Shown here one piece after another: positions 35,447-45,467 of a stretch of DNA of 64,000 bases. Made by a program: the position numbers and the translations under genes. The notes below the pieces were generated by a model. That model was not told the DNA's origin. It ran no database searches and saw only the letters and a program-made list of their open reading frames with translations. The stretch comes from an uncultured Pseudacidovorax sp. (GTDB lineage: Bacteria > Pseudomonadota > Gammaproteobacteria > Burkholderiales > Burkholderiaceae_C). Every line of letters starts with the position of its first letter. Position 1 is the stretch's first letter. The stretch lies in the NCBI RefSeq assembly GCF_913773995.1, contig NZ_CAJYES010000226.1, positions 1 to 64,000 on the forward strand, in the 5' to 3' direction.

Positions 35447-36874
35447 TTAGGCGAAACGCACGTACTCGAAATCGACGGGCTGGCGGTTGATGCCCATGAC
35501 CGGCGGTGCGATCCAGTTGGCGAACTTGCCGGGCTCGACCACGCGGCCCATCAGCGAGGCCACGAAGGCGCGGTCCTCGTCGGTGGGCAGCCATTCCTTC
35601 TTCTTGGCCTCCCACTCGGTCTCGCTCACCACGCGGCCGTCCGGCGACATGCGGATGCCGGCCAGGGCACCGATGGCGCGGTTGAAGGCCTTGTGCGGCA
35701 CGGTGAGCCGGAAGGGGATGCCCGCCTTCTCGATCACCTTGTTCCAGCGGCTCACGCCGGCCACCGAGTCCTTGATGAAGTCGTCGCGAAGCACCTCGTT
35801 GAGGGCATTGAGCATCGGCACTTCCTTCTCGAGCAACTGGCCGTCCTTGACCTCCAGCACCTTGTAGGTCTGGTTCTTGAGGACGTGGTCGTCGGTGCGC
35901 TTGCCTTCTTCGTAGCGGCCCTTGAGGCCCGAGCTGTAGAAGGTGGCGGCGTTGCTGGACTGGTCGGCGCCGAACAGGTCGATGGTCACCGAGTAATGGA
36001 AGTTGAGGTAGCGCTGGATGGTCTCCAGGTCGATGGCGCCGGCCTCGCGCACCTTCTTCGGATCGTCGGTCTTGAGTTCGTTCATCACCTGGCAGGTGCG
36101 CTGGATGACGCGGCTGACGCCCGACTCGCCCACGAACATGTGGTGGGCCTCTTCGGTCAGCATGAACTTGGTGGTGCGCGCCAGCGGATCGAAGGCGGAC
36201 TCGGCCAGGGCCGACAGCTGGAACTTGCCGTCGCGGTCGGTGAAGTAGGTGAACATGAAGAAGCTCAGCCAGTCCGGCGTCTTCTCGTTGAACGCGCCCA
36301 GGATGCGGGGGTTGTTCTCGTCGCCGCTCTGGCGCTCCAGCAGCGCCTCGGCCTCTTCGCGGCCGTCGCGGCCGAAGTGCTTGTGCAGCAGGTAGACCAT
36401 GGCCCACAGGTGGCGGCCTTCTTCCACATTGACCTGGAAGAGGTTGCGCAGGTCGTATTGGCTGGGCGCGGTAAGGCCCAGATGGCGCTGCTGCTCGACC
36501 GAAGCGGGCTCGGTGTCGCCCTGCGTGACGATGATGCGGCGCAGGTTGGCGCGGTGCTCGCCGGGCACGTCCTGCCAGGCCTTCTCACCCTTGTGGTCGC
36601 CGAAGTGGATCTCACGGCTAGGGTCGCCCGGGTTCAGGAAGATGCCCCAGCGGTAGTCGCGCATCTTGACGTGGCCGAACTGGGCCCAGCCGTTGGGGTC
36701 CACGCTCACGGCGGTGCGCAGGTAGACGTCGTAGTTGGTGGAGCCCTCGGGGCCCACGTCGTCCCACCAGTTGATGAAGTTGGGCTGCCAGCCTTCGAGC
36801 GCGCGCTGCAGCGTGCGGTCCTCGGCCAGGTTGACGTTGTTGGGGATCTTCTCGCTGTAGTTGATGCTGCTCAT
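35447..36874 (-). CDS. boxB: Benzoyl-CoA 2,3-epoxidase oxygenase component BoxB
   Basis: This 475-residue protein is the diiron oxygenase of the box pathway and epoxidises benzoyl-CoA. The diiron ExxH motifs are present in VNVEEGRHLWAMVYLLHKHF (Glu152, His155) and in LTEEAHHMFVGE (Glu242, His245). The N-terminus IPNNVNLAEDRTLQRALEGW is typical. It is 164 bp after boxC and 237 bp before boxA, all leftward. Length is normal and no residues seem missing. Confidence 0.96.
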   Translation of the reverse strand: MSSINYSEKIPNNVNLAEDRTLQRALEGWQPNFINWWDDVGPEGSTNYDVYLRTAVSVDPNGWAQFGHVKMRDYRWGIFLNPGDPSREIHFGDHKGEKAWQDVPGEHRANLRRIIVTQGDTEPASVEQQRHLGLTAPSQYDLRNLFQVNVEEGRHLWAMVYLLHKHFGRDGREEAEALLERQSGDENNPRILGAFNEKTPDWLSFFMFTYFTDRDGKFQLSALAESAFDPLARTTKFMLTEEAHHMFVGESGVSRVIQRTCQVMNELKTDDPKKVREAGAIDLETIQRYLNFHYSVTIDLFGADQSSNAATFYSSGLKGRYEEGKRTDDHVLKNQTYKVLEVKDGQLLEKEVPMLNALNEVLRDDFIKDSVAGVSRWNKVIEKAGIPFRLTVPHKAFNRAIGALAGIRMSPDGRVVSETEWEAKKKEWLPTDEDRAFVASLMGRVVEPGKFANWIAPPVMGINRQPVDFEYVRFA

Positions 36875-36981
36875 GTCTCGACCTCGTTGAGAGAAAGAAG
36901 GAAGTGGGGAACGCCGTCTTCGCTGGATATGCCGCGGAACCGGCTTTGTCCTGTCCTGAGCCCGTCGAAGGGCTGGCCGCA

Positions 36982-37038
36982 GGCGTCGCCCCCTGCAAGG
37001 GGGTGGGCGGCGCGGACGCAGTCCGCGGAGCCTGGGGG

Positions 37039-37041
<3 letters not shown>
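36982..37041 (-). repeat. 3'-end repeat CCCCCAGGCTCCGCG, copy 2
   Basis: On the minus strand this begins with the boxC stop codon (TGACCCCCAGGCTCCGCGGA) and includes the CCCCCTTGCAGGGGG hairpin. It resembles the copy at 30627-30690 over about 55 bp and has the same orientation relative to its gene. A related GAGCCCGTCGAAGG fragment lies beside it. Confidence 0.7.
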
Positions 37042-38727
<1,686 letters not shown>

Positions 38728-38762
38728 GGGGTGTCTCCTGGGTGGGTCAACCGGAAGCACTT

Positions 38763-38772
38763 TGCATGTTGC
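38763..38772. promoter_or_regulatory. Extra TGCA half-site near boxC
   Basis: TGCATGTTGC downstream of the boxC promoter resembles ACTATGTTGC at 40704-40713 in the other box promoter region. It may be an additional BoxR half-site. Confidence 0.35.
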
Positions 38773-38785
38773 TTCGTCGATGACA

Positions 38786-38817
38786 TGCATCATTATGCAT
38801 GTTTACGGGCGCGTCAA
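38786..38817 (-). promoter_or_regulatory. boxC promoter with TGCA-N6-TGCA operator
   Basis: On the minus strand TTGACG (38817-38812) and AATGAT (38794-38789) are separated by 17 bp and resemble the sigma-70 -35 and -10 boxes. The palindrome TGCATAATGATGCA (38799-38786) covers the -10 box. The same TGACATGCATCA words recur in the promoter at 40714-40742. The site would suit BoxR repression. Confidence 0.65.
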
Positions 38818-39003
38818 GTCAAGGCGGAGAGGGCCTGCCGGGTTTTTGGGCTGGGGGTATCCCGAGGGAGCAACCAAGGCCGCGACGTGACCAGAGGCAA
38901 TTCCTTCGCCTGCGCGCCGAGCCGTCTTCGACCAACTCAGGGCGGACGGCAGCAAGGCCAGATGACGTTGTTGCAAGCGGTTCTGGACAGGCCAGCGCTG
39001 ATC

Positions 39004-39022
39004 GTAATAACATTGTTATTAC
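39004..39022. promoter_or_regulatory. Perfect 19-bp palindrome before toxin-antitoxin pair
   Basis: GTAATAACATTGTTATTAC is identical to its reverse complement except for the central base. It is AT-rich in a GC-rich region and ends one base before the antitoxin ATG. It is an obvious candidate operator for autoregulation by the antitoxin or the complex. Confidence 0.8.
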
Positions 39023-39023
39023 T

Positions 39024-39287
39024 ATGCCCGCTATCGCCGTCACCATCCGCGCCATCGGCAACAGCAAGGGCGTCGTGCTCCCCAAGACTGTGCTGGCTCA
39101 GGCCGGTCTGGAGGACGTCACTGACGCCGAATTGCTTGTCGAGAACGGCGTCATCCTGCTGCGCAAAGCCGCGCCCCGCGTCCGGGAAGGCTGGGCGGAA
39201 GCCGCAGCCCGCGTGAGCACCCAGGGCGGCGATGCGCTGGTCATGGGCGAATTCGGCAACGAAGGCGACGAGGACTTGGCCTGGTGA
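39024..39287 (+). CDS. MazE/AbrB-type antitoxin
   Basis: This 87-residue protein begins with a swapped-hairpin AbrB DNA-binding domain (VTIRAIGNSKGVVLPKTVLA, about residues 5-40) and ends with an acidic tail (ALVMGEFGNEGDEDLAW) that would bind and neutralise the toxin. It overlaps the toxin gene by four bases (GTGA). A perfect palindrome covers its promoter region. The gene pair lies between boxC and boxR, on the opposite strand. Confidence 0.85.
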   Translation: MPAIAVTIRAIGNSKGVVLPKTVLAQAGLEDVTDAELLVENGVILLRKAAPRVREGWAEAAARVSTQGGDALVMGEFGNEGDEDLAW

Positions 39288-39601
39288 AGCGCGGAGAAAT
39301 CTGGTTGGTCAACCTTGACCCCACAGTGGGCAGCGAGATCCAGAAGTCCCGGCCGTGCGTCATCGTCTCGCCGGCCGAGCTGAACAATCACCTGCGCACC
39401 GTGATCGTGGCGCCGATGACGTCCAAGGGCTTTGCCGCGCCCTTCCGCATCCCCGTGACGCACGCGGGCGCCGAAGGCCTGATCCTGCTGGACCAGCTTC
39501 GCACGGTGGACAAGGTCCGCCTGGTCCGCAAGATGGGCGCGCTGTCCGCAAAGACCCTCGCCAAGACGCTGGCAACGTTGCAGGAAGTGTTCGCCCCCTG
39601 A
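39284..39601 (+). CDS. MazF/PemK-type mRNA interferase toxin
   Basis: This 105-residue protein has the PemK/MazF fold: KRGEIWLVNLDPTVGSEIQK, SRPCVIVSPAELN, HLRTVIVAPMTSKG and the EGLILLDQLRTVDKVRLVRK stretch. MazF toxins cut mRNA at short motifs and stop growth when freed. The start is a GTG that overlaps the antitoxin stop (GTGA), a usual arrangement for this family. The pair may be a recent arrival in the box cluster. Confidence 0.88.
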   Translation: MKRGEIWLVNLDPTVGSEIQKSRPCVIVSPAELNNHLRTVIVAPMTSKGFAAPFRIPVTHAGAEGLILLDQLRTVDKVRLVRKMGALSAKTLAKTLATLQEVFAP

Positions 39602-39629
39602 ACGACGGCGACCAGACGCTGCGCCGTGC

Positions 39630-40592
39630 TCAGGCGCCGGCCGGCTCGGCCATTACCTTCTGCACCGCCGCCCGCAGCGCCTCGAAAGCCTGCGGCAGCG
39701 TGGTGCCGCCGGTGTCGACCGTGAGGTCGGCCTTGGAATAGAAGGCCGCACGTCCGTCGAGGATGCGCTTGAGGTCGTCCATCGCCTCGCGGCTGGCGGC
39801 CATGGGGCGCATGTCGCCCTGGGCGATGACGCGGCCCATGTGCTCCTCGGGCCGGGCCTGCAGCCACACGGTGGTGCAGTGGGCCAGCAGCTCGTTGAAG
39901 GTGGCCGGGTCGGAGACGATGCCGCCCGGCGTGGCGATGACCACCTCGCCGTAGATCTGCACCGTTTCTTCCAGCGCGCGGCGCTCGTAGCGGCGGTACG
40001 CGTTGGTGCCGTACAGGTCGTGAATCTCGCGCACGCTGCAGCCTGCGAACTTCTCGATCTCGCGGCTGAGCTCGATGAAGGGCAAGCCCAGGTCCTCGGC
40101 CAGCATCTGGCCCAGCGTGGACTTGCCGGCGCCGCGCAGGCCCACCAGTGCAAAGCGGCGCTTGCGGGCCGGGTCGATGCCGGCAGTGCCCAACAGCTCG
40201 CCCAGCGCGATGCGGGCGCGGCGCAGGTCGGCCTCGCTGCGGTTTTCGAGCAGTTCGCGGATCAGCAGCCATTCGGGCGAACTGGTGGTCGCGTCGCCGA
40301 GCAGCTCGGCCATGGAGCACTGCAGCGCGCCCGCCACCTGTTGCAGCACCAGGATCGACACGTTGCCCATGCCGTATTCGAGGTTGGCCAGGTGGCGCTC
40401 CGACACGTCGGCCGCCTGCGCCACGGCCTTGCGCGTCAGTCCGCGCCGCGCGCGCAGGCTGCGGGCGCGCTCGCCCACGGCCGCCAGCAGCGGATGGCGG
40501 TTTTCGCCGCCCGAGGCGGTGTTGGCCGCCTCCGGCGGATGCGCGTCCGCTTCCGCCTCACCAGGCCGCAGCGCGCTCTCGGGTTCGCTCAT
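39630..40592 (-). CDS. boxR: BoxR, HTH-shikimate-kinase-like benzoyl-CoA repressor
   Basis: This 320-residue regulator combines an N-terminal Xre-type helix-turn-helix (about 36-98: RSLRARRGLTRKAVAQAADV then SERHLANLEYGMGNVS) and a C-terminal shikimate-kinase-like domain with Walker A GLRGAGKS (151-158). In BoxR and the related BzdR, benzoyl-CoA binds this domain and lifts repression. The start at 40592 is preceded by AAGGA on the minus strand. It is divergent from the boxD gene set and 29 bp from the toxin gene at its 3' end. TGCA-containing sites in the flanking promoters are likely targets. Confidence 0.94.
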   Translation of the reverse strand: MSEPESALRPGEAEADAHPPEAANTASGGENRHPLLAAVGERARSLRARRGLTRKAVAQAADVSERHLANLEYGMGNVSILVLQQVAGALQCSMAELLGDATTSSPEWLLIRELLENRSEADLRRARIALGELLGTAGIDPARKRRFALVGLRGAGKSTLGQMLAEDLGLPFIELSREIEKFAGCSVREIHDLYGTNAYRRYERRALEETVQIYGEVVIATPGGIVSDPATFNELLAHCTTVWLQARPEEHMGRVIAQGDMRPMAASREAMDDLKRILDGRAAFYSKADLTVDTGGTTLPQAFEALRAAVQKVMAEPAGA

Positions 40593-40700
40593 TGCATCGT
40601 CCTTCACAACGCGATTGTCGCGAGGCGCCACCGGCCCTCGCGTCGGCCGATTCATCGCCGGCCCTTCCGTCTTCACCGCACCTAGGGATAACACCCAACA

Positions 40701-40742
40701 TGCACTATGTTGCTTGACATGCATCAGGTGCGCTTCTATGGT
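40701..40742 (+). promoter_or_regulatory. Promoter of DUF4863-boxD operon with TGCA sites
   Basis: TTGACA (40714-40719, perfect -35), a 17-bp spacer and TATGGT (40737-40742) form a good sigma-70 promoter for the rightward operon. TGCATCAGGTGC (40720-40731) fills the spacer, and TGCACTATGTTGC (40701-40713) lies just upstream. The shared TGACATGCATCA word with the boxC promoter suggests one repressor, BoxR. Confidence 0.7.
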
Positions 40743-40834
40743 TCGTCCGCAAGCAAGATACTGCACATGAACGGCGCCGGCAAGCACTGGCGTCAACCCG
40801 CAGAGAGACAAGCACCCCGACAGCGAGATCCACG

Positions 40835-41308
40835 ATGTCCAAGCAAGCCTTCCATGCCCAGGTGGCCGCACTGACGGCCCAGATCGCCGGCCGGCCGCTC
40901 GATGCCGCGCTGGACGCCTGGCTCAACGCCGAGCACGGAGCGCGCAGCGCCACCTATGCCCAGCTCAAGGCCAGCTGCGAAGAGGGCGTGGCCCAGGGCT
41001 GGCTGTGCGAGCGCGAGGGCGGCGGCATCCGCTACGGCCGCGTCTTCAAAGCCGAGGACGCCCTGCATCGCTTCTCGGTCGACGTGGTCGACATGCAGGA
41101 CATTGCAGGTCCGCACCATGTGCACCCGAACGGCGAGATCGACCTGATCATGCCGCTCGCGGACAGCCGCGCCGCCTTCGACGGCCGGCCCGCCGGCTGG
41201 TGCGTCTACCCGCCGGGCAGCGCCCACCGGCCCACCGTGAGCGACGGCCGCGCGCTGGTGCTCTACCTGCTGCCCGAGGGCCGCATCGAATTCACCAAAG
41301 GCGCCTGA
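40835..41308 (+). CDS. DUF4863 family protein of the box cluster
   Basis: This 157-residue protein belongs to the DUF4863 family, which often occurs in box clusters. Part of the C-terminal half looks like a cupin barrel (HHVHPNGEIDLIMPLADS, GWCVYPPGSAHRPTV). Some members of this Pfam family have been called 4-hydroxylaminobenzoate lyases, but I cannot tell if that reaction applies here. It is the first gene after the promoter at 40714-40742, and its stop lies 3 bp before boxD. It may assist ring-cleavage product handling. Confidence 0.8.
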   Translation: MSKQAFHAQVAALTAQIAGRPLDAALDAWLNAEHGARSATYAQLKASCEEGVAQGWLCEREGGGIRYGRVFKAEDALHRFSVDVVDMQDIAGPHHVHPNGEIDLIMPLADSRAAFDGRPAGWCVYPPGSAHRPTVSDGRALVLYLLPEGRIEFTKGA

Positions 41309-41311
41309 GCG

Positions 41312-42865
41312 ATGACCACCGAACTTCTCCAGAACCACGTCGCCGGCCGCTGGCAGGCGGGCACCGGCGCCGGCACGCCGCTGGTCGACCCGGTGCTCGG
41401 CACCGAGCTCGTGCGCGTCGACGCCACCGGTCTGGACCTGCCCGCCGCCTTCGCCTTCGCACGCCAGACCGGCGGCGCGGCGCTGCGGGCGCTGAGCTAC
41501 CGCGAGCGTGCCGGCCTGCTGGCCGCCATCGTCAAGGTGCTGCAGGCCAACCGCGATGCCTACTACGAGATCGCCACCGCCAATTCGGGCACGGTGAAGA
41601 ACGACTCGGCGGTGGACATCGACGGCGGCATCTTCACGCTGGGCCAGTACGCCAAGTGGGGCGAGTCGCTGGGCGACGCCCACGCACTGAAGGACGGCGA
41701 GCCAGTGCGGCTGGGCCGCGAGCCGGTCTTCCAGTCCCAGCACGTGCAGGTGCCGGTGCAGGGCGTGGCCCTGTTCATCAATGCCTTCAACTTCCCGGCC
41801 TGGGGGCTGTGGGAGAAGGCGGCACCGGCCCTGCTGTCGGGCGTGCCGGTGATCGTCAAGCCCGCGACGGCCACCGCCTGGCTCACGCAGCGCATGGTGC
41901 GCGACGTGATCGAGGCCGGCGTGCTGCCGCCGGGGGCGCTGTCCATCGTCTGCGGCAGCTCGGCCGGGTTGATGGATGCGCTGACGCCCTTCGATCTGGT
42001 CTCCTTCACCGGCTCGGCCGACACCGCGGCGCTGATCCGCGGCCATGCGGCGGTGGCTCGCCATTCGGTACGCGCCAATATCGAGGCCGACAGCCTCAAC
42101 AGCGCCCTGCTGCTGCCCGGCGCCGCGCCCGGCGATGCGGTGTTCGAGCTGCTGGTCAAGGAGGTGGTGCGCGAGATGACGGTCAAGTCGGGCCAGAAAT
42201 GCACCGCCATCCGCCGCGTTCTGGTGCCCGAGGCGCTCTATGCGCCGGTGGCCGAGGCCGTCTCCGCCCGGCTGGCGAAAGTGAGCGTGGGCAATCCGCG
42301 CAACGAGTCGGTGCGCATGGGTTCGCTGGTCAGCCGCGAGCAGTTGGCCTCCGTCCAGCAGGGCCTGCAGCAACTGGAGGCCGCGACCGAGGTGCTGCAC
42401 GACGGCCGCCGCGCCGCGCTGGTGGATTGCGACCCGGCCATCGCCGCCTGCATCGGCCCGGTGCTGCTGGGCGCCCGCGATGCCGACAGCGCGGCCGTGG
42501 TGCACGACGTGGAGGTGTTCGGTCCCGTCGCCACGCTCCTGCCCTACCGCGACCTGCCGCATGCGCTGGCCCTGACCGAACGCGGGTTGGGCTCGCTGGT
42601 GGCCTCGGTCTACGGCGACGACCCGGCCGAGATCGGCCGCGCCGCGCTCGCCCTGGCCGCAAGCCACGGCCGCGTGCATGCCGTGACGCCCGAGGTGGCG
42701 CAGGCGCACACCGGCCACGGCAACGTGATGCCGATGTCGCTGCACGGCGGCCCGGGCCGCGCCGGTGGCGGCGCCGAGCTGGGCGGCCTGCGGGCGCTGG
42801 ACTTCTATCACCGGCGTGCGGCGGTGCAGACCAGCCCTGCGGTGCTGGATGCGCTGGTGCCGTGA
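41312..42865 (+). CDS. boxD: 3,4-Dehydroadipyl-CoA semialdehyde dehydrogenase BoxD
   Basis: This 517-residue aldehyde dehydrogenase oxidises 3,4-didehydroadipyl-CoA semialdehyde with NADP to the acid after BoxC. The catalytic Cys lies in VKSGQKCTAIRR, with the Glu-bearing ANIEADSLNSALL stretch before it. The N-terminus (ELLQNHVAGRWQAG) and the FINAFNFPAWGLWEK block match the PaaZ/BoxD-type branch rather than ordinary ALDHs. It follows DUF4863 by 3 bp and is 51 bp before the ligase. Confidence 0.93.
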   Translation: MTTELLQNHVAGRWQAGTGAGTPLVDPVLGTELVRVDATGLDLPAAFAFARQTGGAALRALSYRERAGLLAAIVKVLQANRDAYYEIATANSGTVKNDSAVDIDGGIFTLGQYAKWGESLGDAHALKDGEPVRLGREPVFQSQHVQVPVQGVALFINAFNFPAWGLWEKAAPALLSGVPVIVKPATATAWLTQRMVRDVIEAGVLPPGALSIVCGSSAGLMDALTPFDLVSFTGSADTAALIRGHAAVARHSVRANIEADSLNSALLLPGAAPGDAVFELLVKEVVREMTVKSGQKCTAIRRVLVPEALYAPVAEAVSARLAKVSVGNPRNESVRMGSLVSREQLASVQQGLQQLEAATEVLHDGRRAALVDCDPAIAACIGPVLLGARDADSAAVVHDVEVFGPVATLLPYRDLPHALALTERGLGSLVASVYGDDPAEIGRAALALAASHGRVHAVTPEVAQAHTGHGNVMPMSLHGGPGRAGGGAELGGLRALDFYHRRAAVQTSPAVLDALVP

Positions 42866-42916
42866 CACGCGCCTGACAAATAAGAAGAGCCCCCAGGGAG
42901 TGATTAGGAGACAACG

Positions 42917-44467
42917 ATGAGCCTGCCCGCCCGCTTCAACTTCGCCGAACACCTGTTCGCCCTCAACCGCGGCCGCGCCGCCAAGCCCGCCTACATCGAC
43001 GACCGCGGCGTGCTGAGCTATGGCGAGCTGGAAGACCGCGCCCGCCGCCTGGCTGCGGCCCTGGCCGCCGCCGGTGTGCGCCGCGAGGAGCGCGTGCTGC
43101 TGCTGATGCACGACACGCAGGACTGGCCCGTGTGCTTCCTGGGCAGCCTGTACGCCGGCGTGGTGCCGGTGGCCGTCAACACCCTGCTCACGGTCGACGA
43201 CTATGCCTACATGCTCGAACACAGCCGCGCCCAGGCCGCGTTGGTCGGCGGTGCGCTGCTGCCGGTGCTGCAGAGCGCGATGGAGAGGGGCACGCACGAG
43301 CTGCAGTCGGTGATCGTGGCCCAGCCCACGGGCGAGCTGCCGCGCGGCATGCAGGCGCTCGAAGACGCCATCGCCGCCGCCGAGCCACGGCCCGCCCCCG
43401 CGCCCACCACGCCCGACGACCCGGGCTTCTGGCTCTATTCCTCTGGCTCCACCGGCAAGCCCAAGGGCACCGTCCACACCCATGGCAACCTGTGGTGGAC
43501 GGCCGAGCTCTACGGCAAGGCGGTGCTGCAGCTGACCGAGCAGGACGTGTGCTTCTCGGCCGCCAAGCTCTACTTCGCCTATGGCCTGGGCAATGCGCTG
43601 ACCTTTCCGCTGTCGGTGGGCGCCAGCGTGGTGCTGATGGCCGAGCGGCCCACGCCCGAGGCCGTCTTCAAGCGCTGGACGCAGGCCGAGCACCGGCCGA
43701 CGGTCTTCTTCGGCGCACCCACGGGCTATGCGGGCATGCTGGCCTCGTCGCAGTTGCCTGCACGCGATCAGGTGGCGCTGCGCATGGGCTCCTCCGCCGG
43801 CGAGGCGCTACCGGCGGACATCGCCCAGCGCTTCAAGGCGCACTTCGGCTGCGACATCATCGATGGCATCGGCTCCACCGAGATGCTGCATGTCTTCCTC
43901 TCCAACCGGCCGGGCGACGTCCGGTACGGCAGCACCGGCCGCCCGGTCGAGGGCTACGAGGTGGAGCTGCGCGGCGAGGACGGCCGCCCCGTGCACGATG
44001 GCGAGGTGGGCGACCTCTACATCCGCGGCCCGAGCAGTGCGCTGATGTACTGGGGCAACCGCGAGAAGACGCGCGACACCTTCCTGGGCGGCTGGACCAA
44101 GTCCGGCGACAAGTACGTGCGCGATGCCGAGGGCTACTACACCTACGCCGGCCGCAGCGACGACATGCTCAAGGTCAGCGGCATCTATGTCTCGCCCTTC
44201 GAGGTCGAGGCCACGCTGGTGCAGCATCCCGCCGTGCTGGAGGCCGCCGTCATCGGCGTGGCCGATGCCGAGGGGCTGACCAAGACCAAGGCCTACGTGG
44301 TGCTCAAGCCCGGCCAGCCCGCCACCGATGCCGAACTCAAGGCCTTCGTGAAGGACCGGCTCGCGCCCTACAAGTACCCGCGGCTGATCGAGTTCATCGA
44401 CGAGCTGCCCAAGACGGCGACGGGCAAGATCCAGCGCTTCCGGCTGCGAGAGCGGGAGCAGGCATGA
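42917..44467 (+). CDS. Benzoate-CoA ligase
   Basis: This 516-residue AMP-forming ligase activates benzoate to benzoyl-CoA. Visible motifs are the P-loop YSSGSTGKPKGTVHTHGNLW, the aromatic-binding region around FFGAPTGYAGMLAS and IGSTEMLHVFLSNRPGD, and the C-terminal KTATGKIQRFRLR with the catalytic Lys. The N-terminus FNFAEHLFALNRGRAAKPAY is that of BclA/BadA-type benzoate-CoA ligases. AGGAGA lies 8 bp before the ATG. It sits in the operon with boxD, so this ligase supplies the pathway. A related aromatic acid could also be accepted. Confidence 0.92.
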   Translation: MSLPARFNFAEHLFALNRGRAAKPAYIDDRGVLSYGELEDRARRLAAALAAAGVRREERVLLLMHDTQDWPVCFLGSLYAGVVPVAVNTLLTVDDYAYMLEHSRAQAALVGGALLPVLQSAMERGTHELQSVIVAQPTGELPRGMQALEDAIAAAEPRPAPAPTTPDDPGFWLYSSGSTGKPKGTVHTHGNLWWTAELYGKAVLQLTEQDVCFSAAKLYFAYGLGNALTFPLSVGASVVLMAERPTPEAVFKRWTQAEHRPTVFFGAPTGYAGMLASSQLPARDQVALRMGSSAGEALPADIAQRFKAHFGCDIIDGIGSTEMLHVFLSNRPGDVRYGSTGRPVEGYEVELRGEDGRPVHDGEVGDLYIRGPSSALMYWGNREKTRDTFLGGWTKSGDKYVRDAEGYYTYAGRSDDMLKVSGIYVSPFEVEATLVQHPAVLEAAVIGVADAEGLTKTKAYVVLKPGQPATDAELKAFVKDRLAPYKYPRLIEFIDELPKTATGKIQRFRLREREQA

Positions 44468-44515
44468 GTCGAATGGCCATGCACGATCACGCGGTACCGA
44501 GAGCAGGCGCGCTGT

Positions 44516-44621
44516 CTTGCTCCCTCCCCCGCTGGGGGAGGGCTGGGGTGGGGGCCGGCAGCGCCCCTTGCGTCCGCACGGGCCCCCATCCCCACCTTCC
44601 CCCAGCGGGGGAAGGAGCAAG
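44516..44621. repeat. 106-bp near-perfect inverted repeat
   Basis: Two 40-bp arms (44516-44555 and 44582-44621) are nearly exact complements; they carry CTTGCTCCCTCCCCCGCTGG on the left and its partner on the right. The element lies between the ligase and hydrolase genes and would fold into a large hairpin. It resembles MITE-like palindromes of other proteobacteria. Confidence 0.8.
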
Positions 44622-44624
44622 ACC

Positions 44625-45446
44625 ATGAGCACCGTCGACTTCGCCGAGATCGACTGGCGCGGCCGGGCGGTGCGCATCGAGCACCGCTTCATCGTGCCTG
44701 CGGGTGCCGAGACGGCACCGCTCGTCGTCTTCCTGCACGAAGGGCTGGGCTCGGTGGCGATGTGGAAGGACTTCCCCGACCGCCTGTGCCAGGCGCTGGG
44801 CGTGCGCGGCCTGGTGTACTCGCGCCCCGGCTATGGCCGCTCCACGCCGCGGCCCGCCAACGAGCCGCTGACCGTGGACTTCATGCACCGTCAGGCCAAC
44901 GAGGTGCTGCCCGCCTTCCTCGCAGCCCTGGGCATCGACACGCCCGTGTGGCTCTTCGGTCACAGCGACGGCGGCTCCATCGCCCTGCTCTTCGCCGCCC
45001 GCCATCCACAGGCGGTGGCCGGCTTGGTGCTGCTGGCGCCGCACCTCTTCGTCGAGGACGTGACGGTGCACAACATCGAGCTCGCCCGCCAGGCCTACGA
45101 CCATGCGGACCTGCGCGCGCGCCTGGCCCGTTATCACGACGACGTGGACTCGGCCTTCCGCGGCTGGAACGACATCTGGCTGGCACCGGCCTTCCGCGCC
45201 TGGAACATCGAAGCCGACATCGAAGGCATCCATTGCCCGGTGCTCGCCATCCAGGGCCTGGACGACGAGTACGGAACGCTGGCGCAGATCGAGGGCATCG
45301 CGGCGCGCGTGCCCGGCACCCAGCTGCTGCCCATTCCGGGCTGCGGCCACTCGCCCCATAGGGATCAACCCGAGCAGGTGATCGAGGCCACAGGCCGCAT
45401 GCTCGCGCCTTCCTTGCGCGGGGCACCCGCTGCCGCGCCCAGGTAA
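44625..45446 (+). CDS. Alpha/beta hydrolase of the benzoate cluster
   Basis: This 273-residue protein has the alpha/beta hydrolase fold: oxyanion region FLHEGLGSVAMWKDFP, nucleophile elbow FGHSDGGSIALLFAA (Ser), acid near GLDDEYG and His in GCGHSPHRDQPEQV. Closest types are carboxylesterases and the BoxD- or Bcl-linked hydrolases of benzoate clusters. The substrate might be a ring-cleavage CoA ester or an ester of benzoate. The ATG at 44625 comes right after a large inverted repeat whose right arm supplies AAGGAG as ribosome site. Confidence 0.85.
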   Translation: MSTVDFAEIDWRGRAVRIEHRFIVPAGAETAPLVVFLHEGLGSVAMWKDFPDRLCQALGVRGLVYSRPGYGRSTPRPANEPLTVDFMHRQANEVLPAFLAALGIDTPVWLFGHSDGGSIALLFAARHPQAVAGLVLLAPHLFVEDVTVHNIELARQAYDHADLRARLARYHDDVDSAFRGWNDIWLAPAFRAWNIEADIEGIHCPVLAIQGLDDEYGTLAQIEGIAARVPGTQLLPIPGCGHSPHRDQPEQVIEATGRMLAPSLRGAPAAAPR

Positions 45447-45467
45447 ACACCGAAGCCGCCTACATTG

